DNA of 64,000 bases. Origin: Phyllobacterium sp. 628. Lineage in GTDB: Bacteria > Pseudomonadota > Alphaproteobacteria > Rhizobiales > Rhizobiaceae. The stretch covers positions 124,001 to 188,000 of the forward strand of contig NZ_CP050300.1 in the NCBI RefSeq assembly GCF_014189505.1, given 5' to 3'. Both the position numbers and the translations under genes were made by a program. Positions 16,329 through 25,390 of this stretch are shown one piece after another. The number at the start of each line of letters is the position of its first letter. The first letter of the stretch is position 1. Under the pieces are notes generated by a model, which was not told where the DNA came from, ran no database searches, and saw only the letters and a list, made by a program, of their open reading frames with translations.

Positions 16329-17140
16329 CTGCACCTTTGCTTTCGGTAAAAAACCTCACCATCGATTATATCGGCGACACCACGGATTTTCGTGCCGTTG
16401 ACGATGTCAGCTTTGATGTCGCGCATGGCGAAATCTTCGGTCTTGCCGGTGAATCCGGTTGCGGCAAAAGCACCATTGCCTTTGCCATCAGCCGCCTGCA
16501 CAAGCCACCGGCACTGATCCGCTCCGGCAAAATATTGCTGGAGGGCAAGGATGTCCTCGATCTCAACCCTGTTGAGCTGCGCGACTTCCGCTGGCGCGAA
16601 GTTGCCATGGTGTTTCAGAGCGCCATGAACTCGCTTAATCCGGTATTGCGTATCGAAGCGCAATTTTACGACGTGCTTCATACTCATCAAGGCATGAACC
16701 GGGCACAGGCACGCGAGCGCACGGCCGAAATGCTGCGTCTGGTCGATATCCCGCCGGACCGCATGAAGGACTATCCACACCAGTTCTCTGGCGGCATGCG
16801 TCAGCGCATCGTCATTGCCATCTGTCTCTCACTCAATCCGAAGATTGTCGTCATGGATGAGCCGACAACAGCGCTTGATGTGGTGGTACAGAGGGAAATC
16901 CTGCAACGCATCAATGAACTGCGCCGTACTTTTGGCTTCTCTGTACTGTTCATCACCCATGATCTCGGTCTGATGGTGCAATTCTGCGACCGCATCGGCA
17001 TCATGCTGGCGGGCAAACTGGTTGAACAGAACACCGCCGAGAAAATCTATGGCGACCCGCAGCATGAGTATACGAAAAAGCTCTGGGCCTCGTTCCCCTC
17101 ATTGCACGGCGAAGCCATCACCGACGGGGCGGCATCATGA
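16325..17140 (+). CDS. ABC importer ATPase, DppD/OppD type
   Basis: A 271-residue ATP-binding protein. Walker [10 protein letters not shown] is at residues 42-50, the signature FSGGMRQR near 156, Walker [12 protein letters not shown] near 177 and the switch ITHD shortly after. The start is GTG, overlapping the preceding stop (GTGA), which implies coupled translation. The C-terminal Cys-rich Fe-S loop found in longer OppD proteins is not obvious; the protein is at the short end for the family. It forms a heterodimer with the next gene product. Confidence 0.92.
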   Translation: MTAPLLSVKNLTIDYIGDTTDFRAVDDVSFDVAHGEIFGLAGESGCGKSTIAFAISRLHKPPALIRSGKILLEGKDVLDLNPVELRDFRWREVAMVFQSAMNSLNPVLRIEAQFYDVLHTHQGMNRAQARERTAEMLRLVDIPPDRMKDYPHQFSGGMRQRIVIAICLSLNPKIVVMDEPTTALDVVVQREILQRINELRRTFGFSVLFITHDLGLMVQFCDRIGIMLAGKLVEQNTAEKIYGDPQHEYTKKLWASFPSLHGEAITDGAAS

Positions 17141-18063
17141 ACGATAAGCAGACTGCTATTTTGACGCTTGACCGTGTGTCAAAATCCTTCGGACGGCCGC
17201 CTTTCACAGTGAACGCCGCACAATCCGTTTCCTTTGAGCTGCATGCGGGCCGGACGCTGGCGCTTGTCGGCGAGTCCGGCAGCGGCAAGACCACCTGCGC
17301 GCGGCTTGTCATGCGGGAATACACACCCAATGAAGGCCAATTGCTCTTCAAGGGCAAGCCAGTCGCCACCGATAATGCCAAAGCACTGGCGGCCTATCGC
17401 CGTTCCGTTCAGATGATCTTTCAGGACCCGTTTTCGTCCCTCAATCCGGCCCATACGATTGACTATCATTTGCGCCGCCCGTTGCAATTGCACCGGCGCG
17501 ATCTCAGGGGCCGTCAGATCGACGGCGCCATCGAAGAGTTGCTGACGCGGGTCAAGCTCGATCCGAAAATCATCGCTCACAAACATCCGCATGAATTGTC
17601 CGGCGGACAGCGCCAGCGCGTTAACATTGCCCGCACGCTCGCGGTTGGTGCTGAAGTGATTGTCGCGGACGAGCCAACCTCAATGCTCGACGTATCGGTG
17701 CGGCTTGGCGTTCTCAACCTGCTCAATGAGATGAAGCGGGATATGAAGCTGGCATTGCTCTATATCACCCACGACATTGCCACCGCCCGCTATGTCGCCG
17801 AGGATATTGTCGTGATGTATGCCGGACAGATCGTTGAATGGGGCAATGTCAACAAGGTCATCGACAATCCGCAGCATCCCTATACAAGACTGCTGCTGTC
17901 AGCGGTTCCGGACCCCGAAATGCGGTTCGACGATCCGAAAGCACATCTGAAGGCCGGGGATGTGGAAGAAATCCGCCGCCTGTCTGCAGTGCCGCAGGAT
18001 CGCACCATCGCCATCGATCAGGATCATTTCATCCGGCAGGTTGCGAGCAGCAGGGCAGCTTAA
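17137..18063 (+). CDS. ABC importer ATPase, DppF/OppF type
   Basis: A 308-residue ATP-binding protein. Walker A GESGSGKTT at residues 45-53, signature LSGGQRQR, Walker B VIVADEPTSMLD and switch ITHD are all present. The oligopeptide-transporter C-terminal extension follows (NPQHPYTRLLLSAVPDP). Its start overlaps the upstream stop (ATGA). It is the last gene of the operon. Downstream, GAACCA/TGGTTC could form a small stem, but without a T run. Confidence 0.92.
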   Translation: MNDKQTAILTLDRVSKSFGRPPFTVNAAQSVSFELHAGRTLALVGESGSGKTTCARLVMREYTPNEGQLLFKGKPVATDNAKALAAYRRSVQMIFQDPFSSLNPAHTIDYHLRRPLQLHRRDLRGRQIDGAIEELLTRVKLDPKIIAHKHPHELSGGQRQRVNIARTLAVGAEVIVADEPTSMLDVSVRLGVLNLLNEMKRDMKLALLYITHDIATARYVAEDIVVMYAGQIVEWGNVNKVIDNPQHPYTRLLLSAVPDPEMRFDDPKAHLKAGDVEEIRRLSAVPQDRTIAIDQDHFIRQVASSRAA

Positions 18064-18198
18064 AGTTCAACTTGTGATTGACTGAAACTGCCGGATGATT
18101 GCACAATCCTCCAAATAGAACCAAAGTCGAAGTCGAGGCTCTGGTTCGCGTGCGTGATGCCACCTAAGTAGGACGGGCATTACCCGAGGAGACATGCT

Positions 18199-19101
18199 GT
18201 GGATAAAATCACCGAGCTTGCACAATTAATCGAAAAACACACGGGCGCCGATGGCCTTTTTTCGACCGATATTCCGCGCCTGAACCTTGCCCGCGCTTCA
18301 GCTCCATCCGAACCGAACCATGTCGTCCACGAACCTGCGGTTTGCATTATTGCCCAGGGACGCAAGCGAACCATGCTGGGCGACGAGGTCTATTACTACG
18401 ACAAGGCGACTTACCTGACCGTTTCTGTCGATCTGCCGATTGTCGGCCATGTTGTCGAAGCCTCTAAAGATGAGCCTTATCTTTCTCTACGTCTCGATCT
18501 CGACCCCACCATGCTCAGCGCATTGCTGCTTGAAGCCCCCAAAGACAGCTTTAGCAATCAGCTGCCTGATCGCGGCATGTCACTGAACCCGATGGGCGAG
18601 GATCTGCTCGACAATGTCGTTCGGTTGCTGCGGCTGCTCGACACCCCGAGGGACATTCCCATGCTGGCGCCATTGGCTGAGCGCGAATTGCTCTACAGGC
18701 TGTTGACTGGAGAACAATCCGGACGGCTCAAGCAGATTGCGCAGTCGGAAAGCCGTCTGCAACAGGTCAACAAGGCCATCGGCCTGATCAAGCGCAATTT
18801 CCGCAAGACCCTGCGTATCGAGCATGTGGCCTCTGAAGCCAATATGAGCCCGTCTTCCTTCCACCAGCACTTCAAGGCTGTGACCTCAATGAGTCCGCTG
18901 CAATACCAGAAGCAACTGCGGTTGCAGGAAGCGCGACGGCTCATCCTCAGCCAGTCACTCGACGCGGCGACGGCCGGTCACGCCGTGGGCTATGACAGCC
19001 CCTCGCAGTTCAGCCGTGAATATGCGCGGCTATTCGGCCAGCCGCCCCTGCGGGACATTGCCCGCCTGAAGGATCTGCCAGAATATCTGATGGAAGCTTA
19101 A
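18199..19101 (+). CDS. AraC-family transcriptional regulator with AraC_N domain
   Basis: A 300-residue regulator. The N-terminal cupin-like AraC_N domain is recognised from LARASAPSEPNHVVHEPAVCIIAQG (core EPAVCIIAQGRKRTMLGDE). Two C-terminal helix-turn-helix units follow, LRIEHVASEANMSPSSFHQHFK and AATAGHAVGYDSPSQFSREYARLFG. Members of this branch often sense aldehydes or small aromatics. The start is GTG at 18199 with GAGGAGA six bases before; the ATG at 18194 opens a short dead frame. No divergent or adjacent co-oriented target is obvious. Its TAA overlaps the convergent ATPase stop within TTAA (19098-19101). Confidence 0.88.
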   Translation: MDKITELAQLIEKHTGADGLFSTDIPRLNLARASAPSEPNHVVHEPAVCIIAQGRKRTMLGDEVYYYDKATYLTVSVDLPIVGHVVEASKDEPYLSLRLDLDPTMLSALLLEAPKDSFSNQLPDRGMSLNPMGEDLLDNVVRLLRLLDTPRDIPMLAPLAERELLYRLLTGEQSGRLKQIAQSESRLQQVNKAIGLIKRNFRKTLRIEHVASEANMSPSSFHQHFKAVTSMSPLQYQKQLRLQEARRLILSQSLDAATAGHAVGYDSPSQFSREYARLFGQPPLRDIARLKDLPEYLMEA

Positions 19102-20174
19102 AGCCTCTTGCCGGTTGCCTTGTCGAAAATATGCAGGGCGCCGGCATCGATGGTGAAACGCTGTGCGGCGCCCGCAGTGACAGTGGATTTCGGCGGCAGG
19201 CTGGCTGTCAGCCGCTGATTGCCAATCGTTGACGTAACCACCAGTTCGGGACCGGTCAGCTCAACCACCTCAACCATCGCATCGATACCCGCAGCCGTAT
19301 CGCCCGCATTGGTCAGACCGAGACTCTCGGGGCGAATACCGATCACCACATCGCGCGCTTGAGCCGCCTTCTCCCTGATATCAGCGGGGAGGGGGAAATT
19401 GCTCATCGAGCCGTCAATGTGAACAACACCGTCGGCGATGGTAGCTTCCAGCATGTTCATCGGTGGCGACCCGACAAAGCTTGCGACATAGCGGGTCGCC
19501 GGGCGATTATAGATTTCATCCGGTGTTGCCAGCTGCTCGATCTGCCCATCGCGCATCACGGCAATGCGGGTGGCGAGCGTCATGGCTTCGATCTGGTCGT
19601 GCGTGACATAGACAATGGTTGTTCCCAACATCAGGTGCAGGCGCTTCAGCTCCGTGCGCATTTCCATACGCAACTTTGCATCGAGATTGGACAGAGGTTC
19701 ATCGAACAGGAAGATTTGCGGATCGCGCACCAGTGCCCGGCCAATCGCCACACGCTGGCGCTGACCGCCGGATAGTTCCGAGGGTTTGCGTTCGAGCAGG
19801 TTTTCAATCTGCAGGATTTTTGCCGTCTTCTGGATGGCTTGCGTCCGTTCCGCTACCGGGACTTTGCGCATTTCGAGGCCAAAGCCGATATTTCGCGCCA
19901 CCGACATGTTCGGATAGAGCGCGTAGGATTGAAACACCATGGCGATGTCGCGGTCTTTGGGATGCACGCCCGTGACTGAACGGTCGCCGATACGCACATC
20001 GCCTTCCGTCGCCTCTGCCAGTCCGGCAATGATGTTAAGCAGCGTGGATTTCCCGCAACCGGACGAGCCGAGCAGGACGAGGAATTCACCGCTTGTCAGC
20101 GACAGATCGATACCCTTGAGGGTCTCCGCTGTGCCATAGCGTTTGCGAATATCGATGAGTTCAAGGGCGCTCAT
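19098..20174 (-). CDS. Carbohydrate ABC importer ATPase, MalK/UgpC/MsmK type
   Basis: A 358-residue ATPase. Walker A GSSGCGKST at residues 36-44, signature LSGGQRQR, Walker B IFLFDEPLSNLD and switch VTHDQIEAM are present. A C-terminal TOBE/OB region (residues 235-358) is typical of sugar importers and can bind regulators. It is the last gene of the operon made up of binding protein, two permeases, SIS protein and PfkB kinase, and overlaps the kinase stop. It should power that importer and may serve others. Confidence 0.92.
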   Translation of the reverse strand: MSALELIDIRKRYGTAETLKGIDLSLTSGEFLVLLGSSGCGKSTLLNIIAGLAEATEGDVRIGDRSVTGVHPKDRDIAMVFQSYALYPNMSVARNIGFGLEMRKVPVAERTQAIQKTAKILQIENLLERKPSELSGGQRQRVAIGRALVRDPQIFLFDEPLSNLDAKLRMEMRTELKRLHLMLGTTIVYVTHDQIEAMTLATRIAVMRDGQIEQLATPDEIYNRPATRYVASFVGSPPMNMLEATIADGVVHIDGSMSNFPLPADIREKAAQARDVVIGIRPESLGLTNAGDTAAGIDAMVEVVELTGPELVVTSTIGNQRLTASLPPKSTVTAGAAQRFTIDAGALHIFDKATGKRL

Positions 20175-21112
20175 AGCGCTGTCTCCGGCAGTGTCTCGAG
20201 ATCATGGCTGTCATAGCGGCGTGGTACGGTGGATATGGCTTTTGAAGCCACATGCACGCCTGCCGTGATGCTCTCCTGCAATGTTTGCTCGCGGGCGAGC
20301 GCCGCAAGAAACGCGGCATTGAATACATCACCGGCACCAATCGTATCGGCAACAAAAACCAGCGGCGCGCCCACTGAAACCAGCTCGTCGTCAGGCCCGA
20401 CAGCCAAAGCCCCGTCTGGTCCGCATTTGACCACGACAATCGCGCTTTCGGGCATGAGCGCTTTGAGCTTGCGGGCAGCGTCGGCAGGTTCGACACTGTT
20501 GGCGAGACGCGTGGTTTCCACTTCATTGAACAGAGCGCAATGGCAGCGCGACAACCACTTGTGCGTGGCGACGCGGTTGGCCTCGGTCCAGCCGGCAATC
20601 GGCCAGCCCGTATCCAGCGCAATGCGGATATTGTTGGCATCGGCCCAATCAAATACTGCATCATATTGTTCGACCAACGTATCGGTGAGGAACGATCCGC
20701 ACAGCAGCACATAGCCGCCGCGCAGCCGGTTTGTATCCAGCGTGGCAAGCACATCCGGCCACGACAAAGCACCGAGATGCCCCTTTGTGGTAAAGAAAGT
20801 ACGCTCGCCATTGGGATGCGTAATGCCGACCGAAAGCGTGGTGCCTGTCGGGGCCACTGGCCAGCGTTCCGCACGCGAACCAAATTCCTTCTGCAACCAT
20901 TCCCCGAACTGGTCTGTGCCGACATTCGCGGCAATCTGGAAATCAACGCCCAGACCTTCCCAGGTGAGCGCCGAATTGCCGGCCGACCCGCCGACACGCA
21001 GCTCATCATAATCAACCATGATCTCCGTTCCCGGCGTCGGCCAGGGATCAGCCGGGCCGAGGATCAGATCGACATTCACATTTCCAATAACTGCCAGGGG
21101 AAGCATGATCAT
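20171..21112 (-). CDS. PfkB-family carbohydrate kinase (possibly fructosamine kinase, FrlD-like)
   Basis: A 313-residue PfkB (ribokinase-fold) kinase. The N-terminal substrate motif region is VGGSAGNSALTWEGLG and the C-terminal catalytic motif DTIGAGDVFNAAF carries the base Asp and anion hole. It phosphorylates a sugar at a primary hydroxyl. Its operon holds a SIS-fold protein and a MalEFGK importer. That set equals the fructoselysine system (FrlD kinase, FrlB deglycase, FrlONM importer). A fructosamine substrate is therefore likely but not shown; a ketose or amino sugar is the alternative. Its ends overlap both neighbours by 4 bp. Confidence 0.85.
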   Translation of the reverse strand: MIMLPLAVIGNVNVDLILGPADPWPTPGTEIMVDYDELRVGGSAGNSALTWEGLGVDFQIAANVGTDQFGEWLQKEFGSRAERWPVAPTGTTLSVGITHPNGERTFFTTKGHLGALSWPDVLATLDTNRLRGGYVLLCGSFLTDTLVEQYDAVFDWADANNIRIALDTGWPIAGWTEANRVATHKWLSRCHCALFNEVETTRLANSVEPADAARKLKALMPESAIVVVKCGPDGALAVGPDDELVSVGAPLVFVADTIGAGDVFNAAFLAALAREQTLQESITAGVHVASKAISTVPRRYDSHDLETLPETAL

Positions 21113-22131
21113 TCGCTCCGCGTGATCTTGGTCGTGCGCACCGGCGTTCCCAAATCAGCGACCCGCTGACCCGCGAAAGCAATCATGAATTGCTGGGCAG
21201 CGGGCAGAAGCGCAAAGATGGCTGCAATACCACTGGCCTCGCCGACATTCACTGTCGTTGCACCTTCAACGGGGGTTTCACCGGAAGCATCGAACACCAC
21301 GACCGGTGATCCGGCTTCGGATGCCGAGAGCGCCATGCGGGTTACGAGTTCAGACGTGGCATCCTTGGCACGGAACAGCACGACGCCGATCTTCGGCCCA
21401 AGCATTTCCATCGGGCCATGCCGCAGCTGACCGCCTTCCAGCGAGAAACAGGGAATACGCGACAATTCCGTCAGGCCAAGTGCAATGGCTTCGGCAACGC
21501 CTTGCGTGCGGCGGCCAGACGTGACCACTGACGTTACATTGCTGAGCGCCGCCACAGCTGCATCGACTTGAGAGATCTTACTGGTTTTAAGAATTTGCAG
21601 TGCCGCTGCCGGGTCCTCACCAAGTGCTGTGAGGATAGCCAGATGCAGCGCGAAAGAAACAGTAAGACTGCGTGTCGCCGCGAAGGCATTTTCCGTTCCG
21701 CCGGCACCCACCAGACAGGGCACCGTACGGGCCAAAGTCGATCCGCCTTCCAGCGTCAGACCAAATGTATCGGCAGGAACACCGGCCTCGGCAAACCAGC
21801 GCACCACTTCGGCGCTTTCACCGGACTGCGACGTCATCAAAATGGTCTTGCCCGCCAGCGGCACCGGCTGCCCCAGTTGTTCCGACAGGGGCATGGCGAC
21901 AGCATCGATACCCAGACTGCGATAAAGCGGCTCGACTGCCCGGCTGACAGCATGCGAGCCGCCCATGCCAAGTAGAAGGAGACGTTTGGTCTTGCGCAGG
22001 GATTGGGCGATGGTAGCGGCAAGCGATGCATTGGCTTCGAACGAGGCAATCGCATCGGCATTTTGCCGCGCCATTTCCTTTTCAATCGCGATAAGGCCCA
22101 CCGGCCGGTTGGGTTCAGAAGTCATGCTCAT
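21109..22131 (-). CDS. SIS-domain sugar isomerase/deglycase (FrlB/AgaS/GlmS-like)
   Basis: A 340-residue protein with two SIS domains. The first carries LLLLGMGGSHAVSRA and the phosphosugar-binding TSQSGESAEVV. The second carries GGQLRHGPMEML, the ExxHGP-like motif of GlmS, AgaS and FrlB. It lacks the glutaminase domain of GlmS. It should act on a phosphosugar made by the adjacent kinase, as a deglycase (giving glucose 6-phosphate and an amine) or deaminase/isomerase. Start and stop overlap the neighbouring genes. The FrlB reading rests on operon content. Confidence 0.82.
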   Translation of the reverse strand: MSMTSEPNRPVGLIAIEKEMARQNADAIASFEANASLAATIAQSLRKTKRLLLLGMGGSHAVSRAVEPLYRSLGIDAVAMPLSEQLGQPVPLAGKTILMTSQSGESAEVVRWFAEAGVPADTFGLTLEGGSTLARTVPCLVGAGGTENAFAATRSLTVSFALHLAILTALGEDPAAALQILKTSKISQVDAAVAALSNVTSVVTSGRRTQGVAEAIALGLTELSRIPCFSLEGGQLRHGPMEMLGPKIGVVLFRAKDATSELVTRMALSASEAGSPVVVFDASGETPVEGATTVNVGEASGIAAIFALLPAAQQFMIAFAGQRVADLGTPVRTTKITRSE

Positions 22132-22973
22132 CCTTTGACGCCGCCATTGGTCAGGCCCGAAATCAGGGCACGCTGCATAAAGAGACCGATAATCAGCGGG
22201 GGCAGGGCGGCCAGCACACCCGCTGTAGCAATCAGTCCATAATCGGAGACCCGTCCGCCCGCGAGATCGGCGATGGCGACGGTGAGGGTTTTTGCCCGCT
22301 GGTCGGAGGTGAACAGCAGTGCGTAGAAGAATTCATCCCATGCCAGCAGAAAGGCAAACAGCGCGGCGGTCGCCATGACAGGCGCCGCGAGCGGCAAGGT
22401 GATCAGGCGCAGGATCTGGTCGAGCCGCGCACCATCAACCGTAGCGGCACTTTCAATTTCACGCGGAATGGAGTCGAAACCCGATTTCATCAGCCACGTG
22501 GTGAAAGGCGCAAGGATGGTCAGATAAACCAGCGCCAGCCCGAACACATTGTTGAGCAAGCCGAATGCCGATAGCGCCATGTAAAGCGGAACGGCCAAGG
22601 CAACTGGCGGTAGCATGTAGGTTGCAATGACTGCATAGAGCGACCAGCCGACACTCGGCGTGCGCGATACGGCCCATGCGGCGGGAATGGCTACGATCAA
22701 GGCTGCCGCCGTCGCCATACCGGCAACTTTGAGGCTGTTGAACAGCGAAGCAACGAAGGCTTCACCCGCGCTGTTGGCAGCCGTCGAAAGCAGTACGCCA
22801 TAGCGGGAAAGGTCAATCGTCTCGGGCCACCAGCGCAGCGGCTTGGTGATGAGGTCCGTTGTCGATGAAATGCTCATGATAAAGAGCCAGACCACCGGCG
22901 CCAGAATAACGGCGGCAAGCAGCAGCGCGGCAAGATAGACAAAGATGGTGGCAGTGAGGCTGCGGCGTTCCAT
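22128..22973 (-). CDS. Carbohydrate ABC importer permease, MalG type
   Basis: A 281-residue inner-membrane protein with six predicted spans, starting MERRSLTATIFVYLAALLLA. The EAA loop IPREIESAATVDGARLDQILRLI (core EIESAATVDGARLDQI) contacts the ATPase. The same frame stays open upstream to 23879 through the other permease gene, but the ATG at 22973 is the real start, since it overlaps the preceding stop as TGATG and begins the typical MalG N-terminus. The stop overlaps the SIS gene start. Confidence 0.9.
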   Translation of the reverse strand: MERRSLTATIFVYLAALLLAAVILAPVVWLFIMSISSTTDLITKPLRWWPETIDLSRYGVLLSTAANSAGEAFVASLFNSLKVAGMATAAALIVAIPAAWAVSRTPSVGWSLYAVIATYMLPPVALAVPLYMALSAFGLLNNVFGLALVYLTILAPFTTWLMKSGFDSIPREIESAATVDGARLDQILRLITLPLAAPVMATAALFAFLLAWDEFFYALLFTSDQRAKTLTVAIADLAGGRVSDYGLIATAGVLAALPPLIIGLFMQRALISGLTNGGVKG

Positions 22974-23854
22974 CAGGAAGCTCCTGCACTTTTGCGGATC
23001 AATGCCGCATAGGCCACGGCAAGGATGGTCACGAGAAGGGTGACAATCAAAGCGAGCGAAGCGCCCGACCCCGCTCGCTGGAAGGAGAACGCTTCCTGAT
23101 AGACAAGGATGGACAGCGTGCGTGTGCTGTTGGCCGGACCGCCGCGTGTCATGACCCAGATAATGTCGAACACCTTGAAGGCTTCGATGGTACGCAGAAC
23201 CAATGCTACCATCAGCGGACCAGCGAGATAGGGCATGATAACAAAGCGGAAGCGCGACCATGCTCCCGCACCGTCCACCATGGACGCGGCGGTAATATCG
23301 CGTGGCACGGCCTGCAAAGCGGCCAAGGCAATCAGCGCCACCAGCGGAAAGTTCTTCCAGCAATCGGCAACAATCAGCGCAGCCAGTGCCGTGCCGGGTT
23401 CGCCCAGCCATGAACGATAGGCATCGAGCATGCCAATCTGCGTCAGGGCGGCATTCAGCGCACCATATTCGGGATTGTAGATCAGCCGCCACAATGTGGC
23501 ATTGACCACCGTTGGCAGCGCCCATGGCAGGATCATCAACGCCCGCAAAACCGAGCGGCCATAGAATTGCTGGTTGAGCAGCAGAGCGGCCAGAACACCG
23601 ATGATCATTTCGGCGCCGACAGAGAGAACAGCAAACAGCGTTGTGGTGATGAGCGTGCGCTGGAAATTCGAGCCGGACAGGATTTTTACATAATTGTCGA
23701 TGCCGACGAAATTGCCTTCGGTGCCCACCAGTTTGGCATCGGTAAAGGAGAGGCGCACCGTATCGATCAGCGGCCAGCCGATAATCGCAATCATGACGAT
23801 GAGGAGTGGCAACATCAGAAGCCACGCGCGTGTCGTAATCCAGTTGCTCGTCAT
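22973..23854 (-). CDS. Carbohydrate ABC importer permease, MalF type
   Basis: A 293-residue inner-membrane protein with six spans. LLMLPLLIVMIAIIGWPLIDTVRLSF opens it (core MIAIIGWPLIDTVRLSFTD). The EAA loop is VPRDITAASMVDGAGAWSRF. It pairs with the MalG-type protein whose start overlaps its stop. It follows the binding-protein gene after a 77-bp gap that holds a 14-bp hairpin. Confidence 0.9.
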   Translation of the reverse strand: MTSNWITTRAWLLMLPLLIVMIAIIGWPLIDTVRLSFTDAKLVGTEGNFVGIDNYVKILSGSNFQRTLITTTLFAVLSVGAEMIIGVLAALLLNQQFYGRSVLRALMILPWALPTVVNATLWRLIYNPEYGALNAALTQIGMLDAYRSWLGEPGTALAALIVADCWKNFPLVALIALAALQAVPRDITAASMVDGAGAWSRFRFVIMPYLAGPLMVALVLRTIEAFKVFDIIWVMTRGGPANSTRTLSILVYQEAFSFQRAGSGASLALIVTLLVTILAVAYAALIRKSAGAS

Positions 23855-23891
23855 GAAAATCAGCCTGCCACAATATCAATCATTGAGAAAG

Positions 23892-23924
23892 ATACGGGCG
23901 GCGGAGCAAATCCGCCGCCCGTAT
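23892..23924 (-). terminator. Intercistronic hairpin after the sugar-binding protein gene
   Basis: A perfect 14-bp stem built on ACGGGCGGCGGA (23894-23905) and TCCGCCGCCCGT (23911-23922), extended by AT on both sides, with loop GCAAA. On the minus strand a weak T-rich stretch (ATCTTTCTC) follows. It probably ends part of the transcripts and protects the binding-protein mRNA. Confidence 0.7.
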
Positions 23925-23931
23925 GGTTGTA

Positions 23932-25170
23932 TCAGAGACCGCTGTTTTCAGCGGCGGTTTTCAAAGCGTCTTCAGGCTTGGCTGTACCCAGAAGCGATTC
24001 CTGCACGGCCTGCTGCAAAGCAGTCGACAGTTCCTGATATTTCGGCGTTGTCGGACGCGGATACATGGCAGCGAGACTCTGCTTGGCCGCAGCAATCAGC
24101 TCTTCCTGACCCTTGGAGACGGCCGGGTCCGTATAGGACGAAGCCCAGATCGGCAGGCTCAGCTTGGCATACTGGTTCTGCGTCTGCTGCGAGGTCATAA
24201 AGGTGATGTATTTCCACGCTTCATCCGGATGCTTGCTGGTCGAGGTGATACCAAGACCCATTGAACCGTTGACGGCAGAAACCGTGCTCTTGCCATCGAT
24301 GCCGGGTGCCGGAACAACGCCAACCTTGCCGGCAACCTTGCTGTCCTTCGGATCATTGGCCATGTTGTACATGTAGGTCCAGTTCAGCGCGAAAGCGGCC
24401 TCGCCATTCTGGAACACGCGGCGCACGTCCTCTTCCAGGAATTCCTTGGAATTGGGGTTGGTGAGACCGGACTTGTAGCTATCAACCATATAGTTGAGTG
24501 CATCGAGACCGCCACCTGTCTGGAAGACCGGCTTGCCGTCTTTGATAAAGTCGCCGCCATAGGCGCTGACCAGCGTGGTGTAGTCGCAGATCGCAGCTTC
24601 CGCCTGTGACCAGCTCCAGGCAATCGGCGTTGCCAGCAAACCCTTATCCTTGATTATTTTGGCCTGCTCGGCCAGTTCGGCCCAGGTCTTGGGCGGCGTC
24701 TTGATACCGGCCTTTTCCAGAATATCCTTGTTGTAGAACAGATATTTTGTGTCAAGAATCCAAGGCATGCCATAACGCTTGCCGTTATATTCAACCGTGG
24801 TCCACGCGCCCGGCAGAACGCCAGTCTTCATGTCGCCGGTGATCTTGTCGGATACATCCAGCAAGACCTTGTTGGTTGCATATTCCGCAGGCCAGATTAC
24901 GTCGAACAGAACGACGTCGTAACCGCCGCCGGAACCCTGTGCCAGAACCGTCTTGTCATGCAGGCCTTCATAGGGAACGAATTCCAGATTGACGGTCACA
25001 TCCGGATTGGCCTTGGTAAAGGATTCCGTCATTGCACGCACATCCGCCTCGCTATAGGCAGCCTGCGCCATGAACAGGGCATTGATCTTGGTTTCTGCGT
25101 GGGCGGGAGAAGCAAGGGCTGCTCCCAGAAGTGTCGCGCCGAGCAGCGCGGTCTTTACGGATTTCAACAT
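23932..25170 (-). CDS. Sugar ABC importer substrate-binding protein, family 1
   Basis: A 412-residue periplasmic protein with a Sec signal peptide (ALLGATLLGAALASPAHA-ET). The family-1 pattern is seen in VNLEFVPYEGLHDKTVLAQG, YDVVLFDVIWPAEYA, and YGMPWILDTKYLFYNKDIL. It should bind the substrate of the adjacent importer. In the fructosamine reading it corresponds to FrlO. It starts the operon and is divergent from the ROK regulator gene, which probably controls it. Confidence 0.9.
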   Translation of the reverse strand: MLKSVKTALLGATLLGAALASPAHAETKINALFMAQAAYSEADVRAMTESFTKANPDVTVNLEFVPYEGLHDKTVLAQGSGGGYDVVLFDVIWPAEYATNKVLLDVSDKITGDMKTGVLPGAWTTVEYNGKRYGMPWILDTKYLFYNKDILEKAGIKTPPKTWAELAEQAKIIKDKGLLATPIAWSWSQAEAAICDYTTLVSAYGGDFIKDGKPVFQTGGGLDALNYMVDSYKSGLTNPNSKEFLEEDVRRVFQNGEAAFALNWTYMYNMANDPKDSKVAGKVGVVPAPGIDGKSTVSAVNGSMGLGITSTSKHPDEAWKYITFMTSQQTQNQYAKLSLPIWASSYTDPAVSKGQEELIAAAKQSLAAMYPRPTTPKYQELSTALQQAVQESLLGTAKPEDALKTAAENSGL

Positions 25171-25342
25171 GGTACCTCCTATTGGCCTTTATAAGTTCCA
25201 GCCTGCCCGTCGTGGACAGATGCCGATTCGTCGTCACAGTCCGGGAGCTTTTCTGTTCAGGACCTGTCCGTGACGTGCTTACGTCCAGCCAGTGCTCACG
25301 TTCCCCAAGACTCTTATGGTCTTTTGCATTAAATCAATTGTC

Positions 25343-25371
25343 TTGACTTATTTCTTGATCAATATTGTTCT
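25343..25371 (+). promoter_or_regulatory. Possible ROK-gene promoter with an embedded palindrome
   Basis: TTGACT (25343-25348) lies 17 bases before TGTTCT (25366-25371). Between them is the palindrome TTGATCAA (25355-25362), placed where a repressor would block both boxes. The site lies in the 220-bp divergent gap between the sugar operon and its likely ROK regulator. Confidence 0.35.
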
Positions 25372-25390
25372 GGAGTCAATAGGGGGCGTA

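Noticed and set aside
22128..23879. Single 583-codon minus-strand frame spanning both sugar permease genes
   Set aside because: Its first 300 codons are an out-of-frame reading of the MalF gene with abnormal composition; the real MalG start is the ATG at 22973, overlapping the MalF stop.
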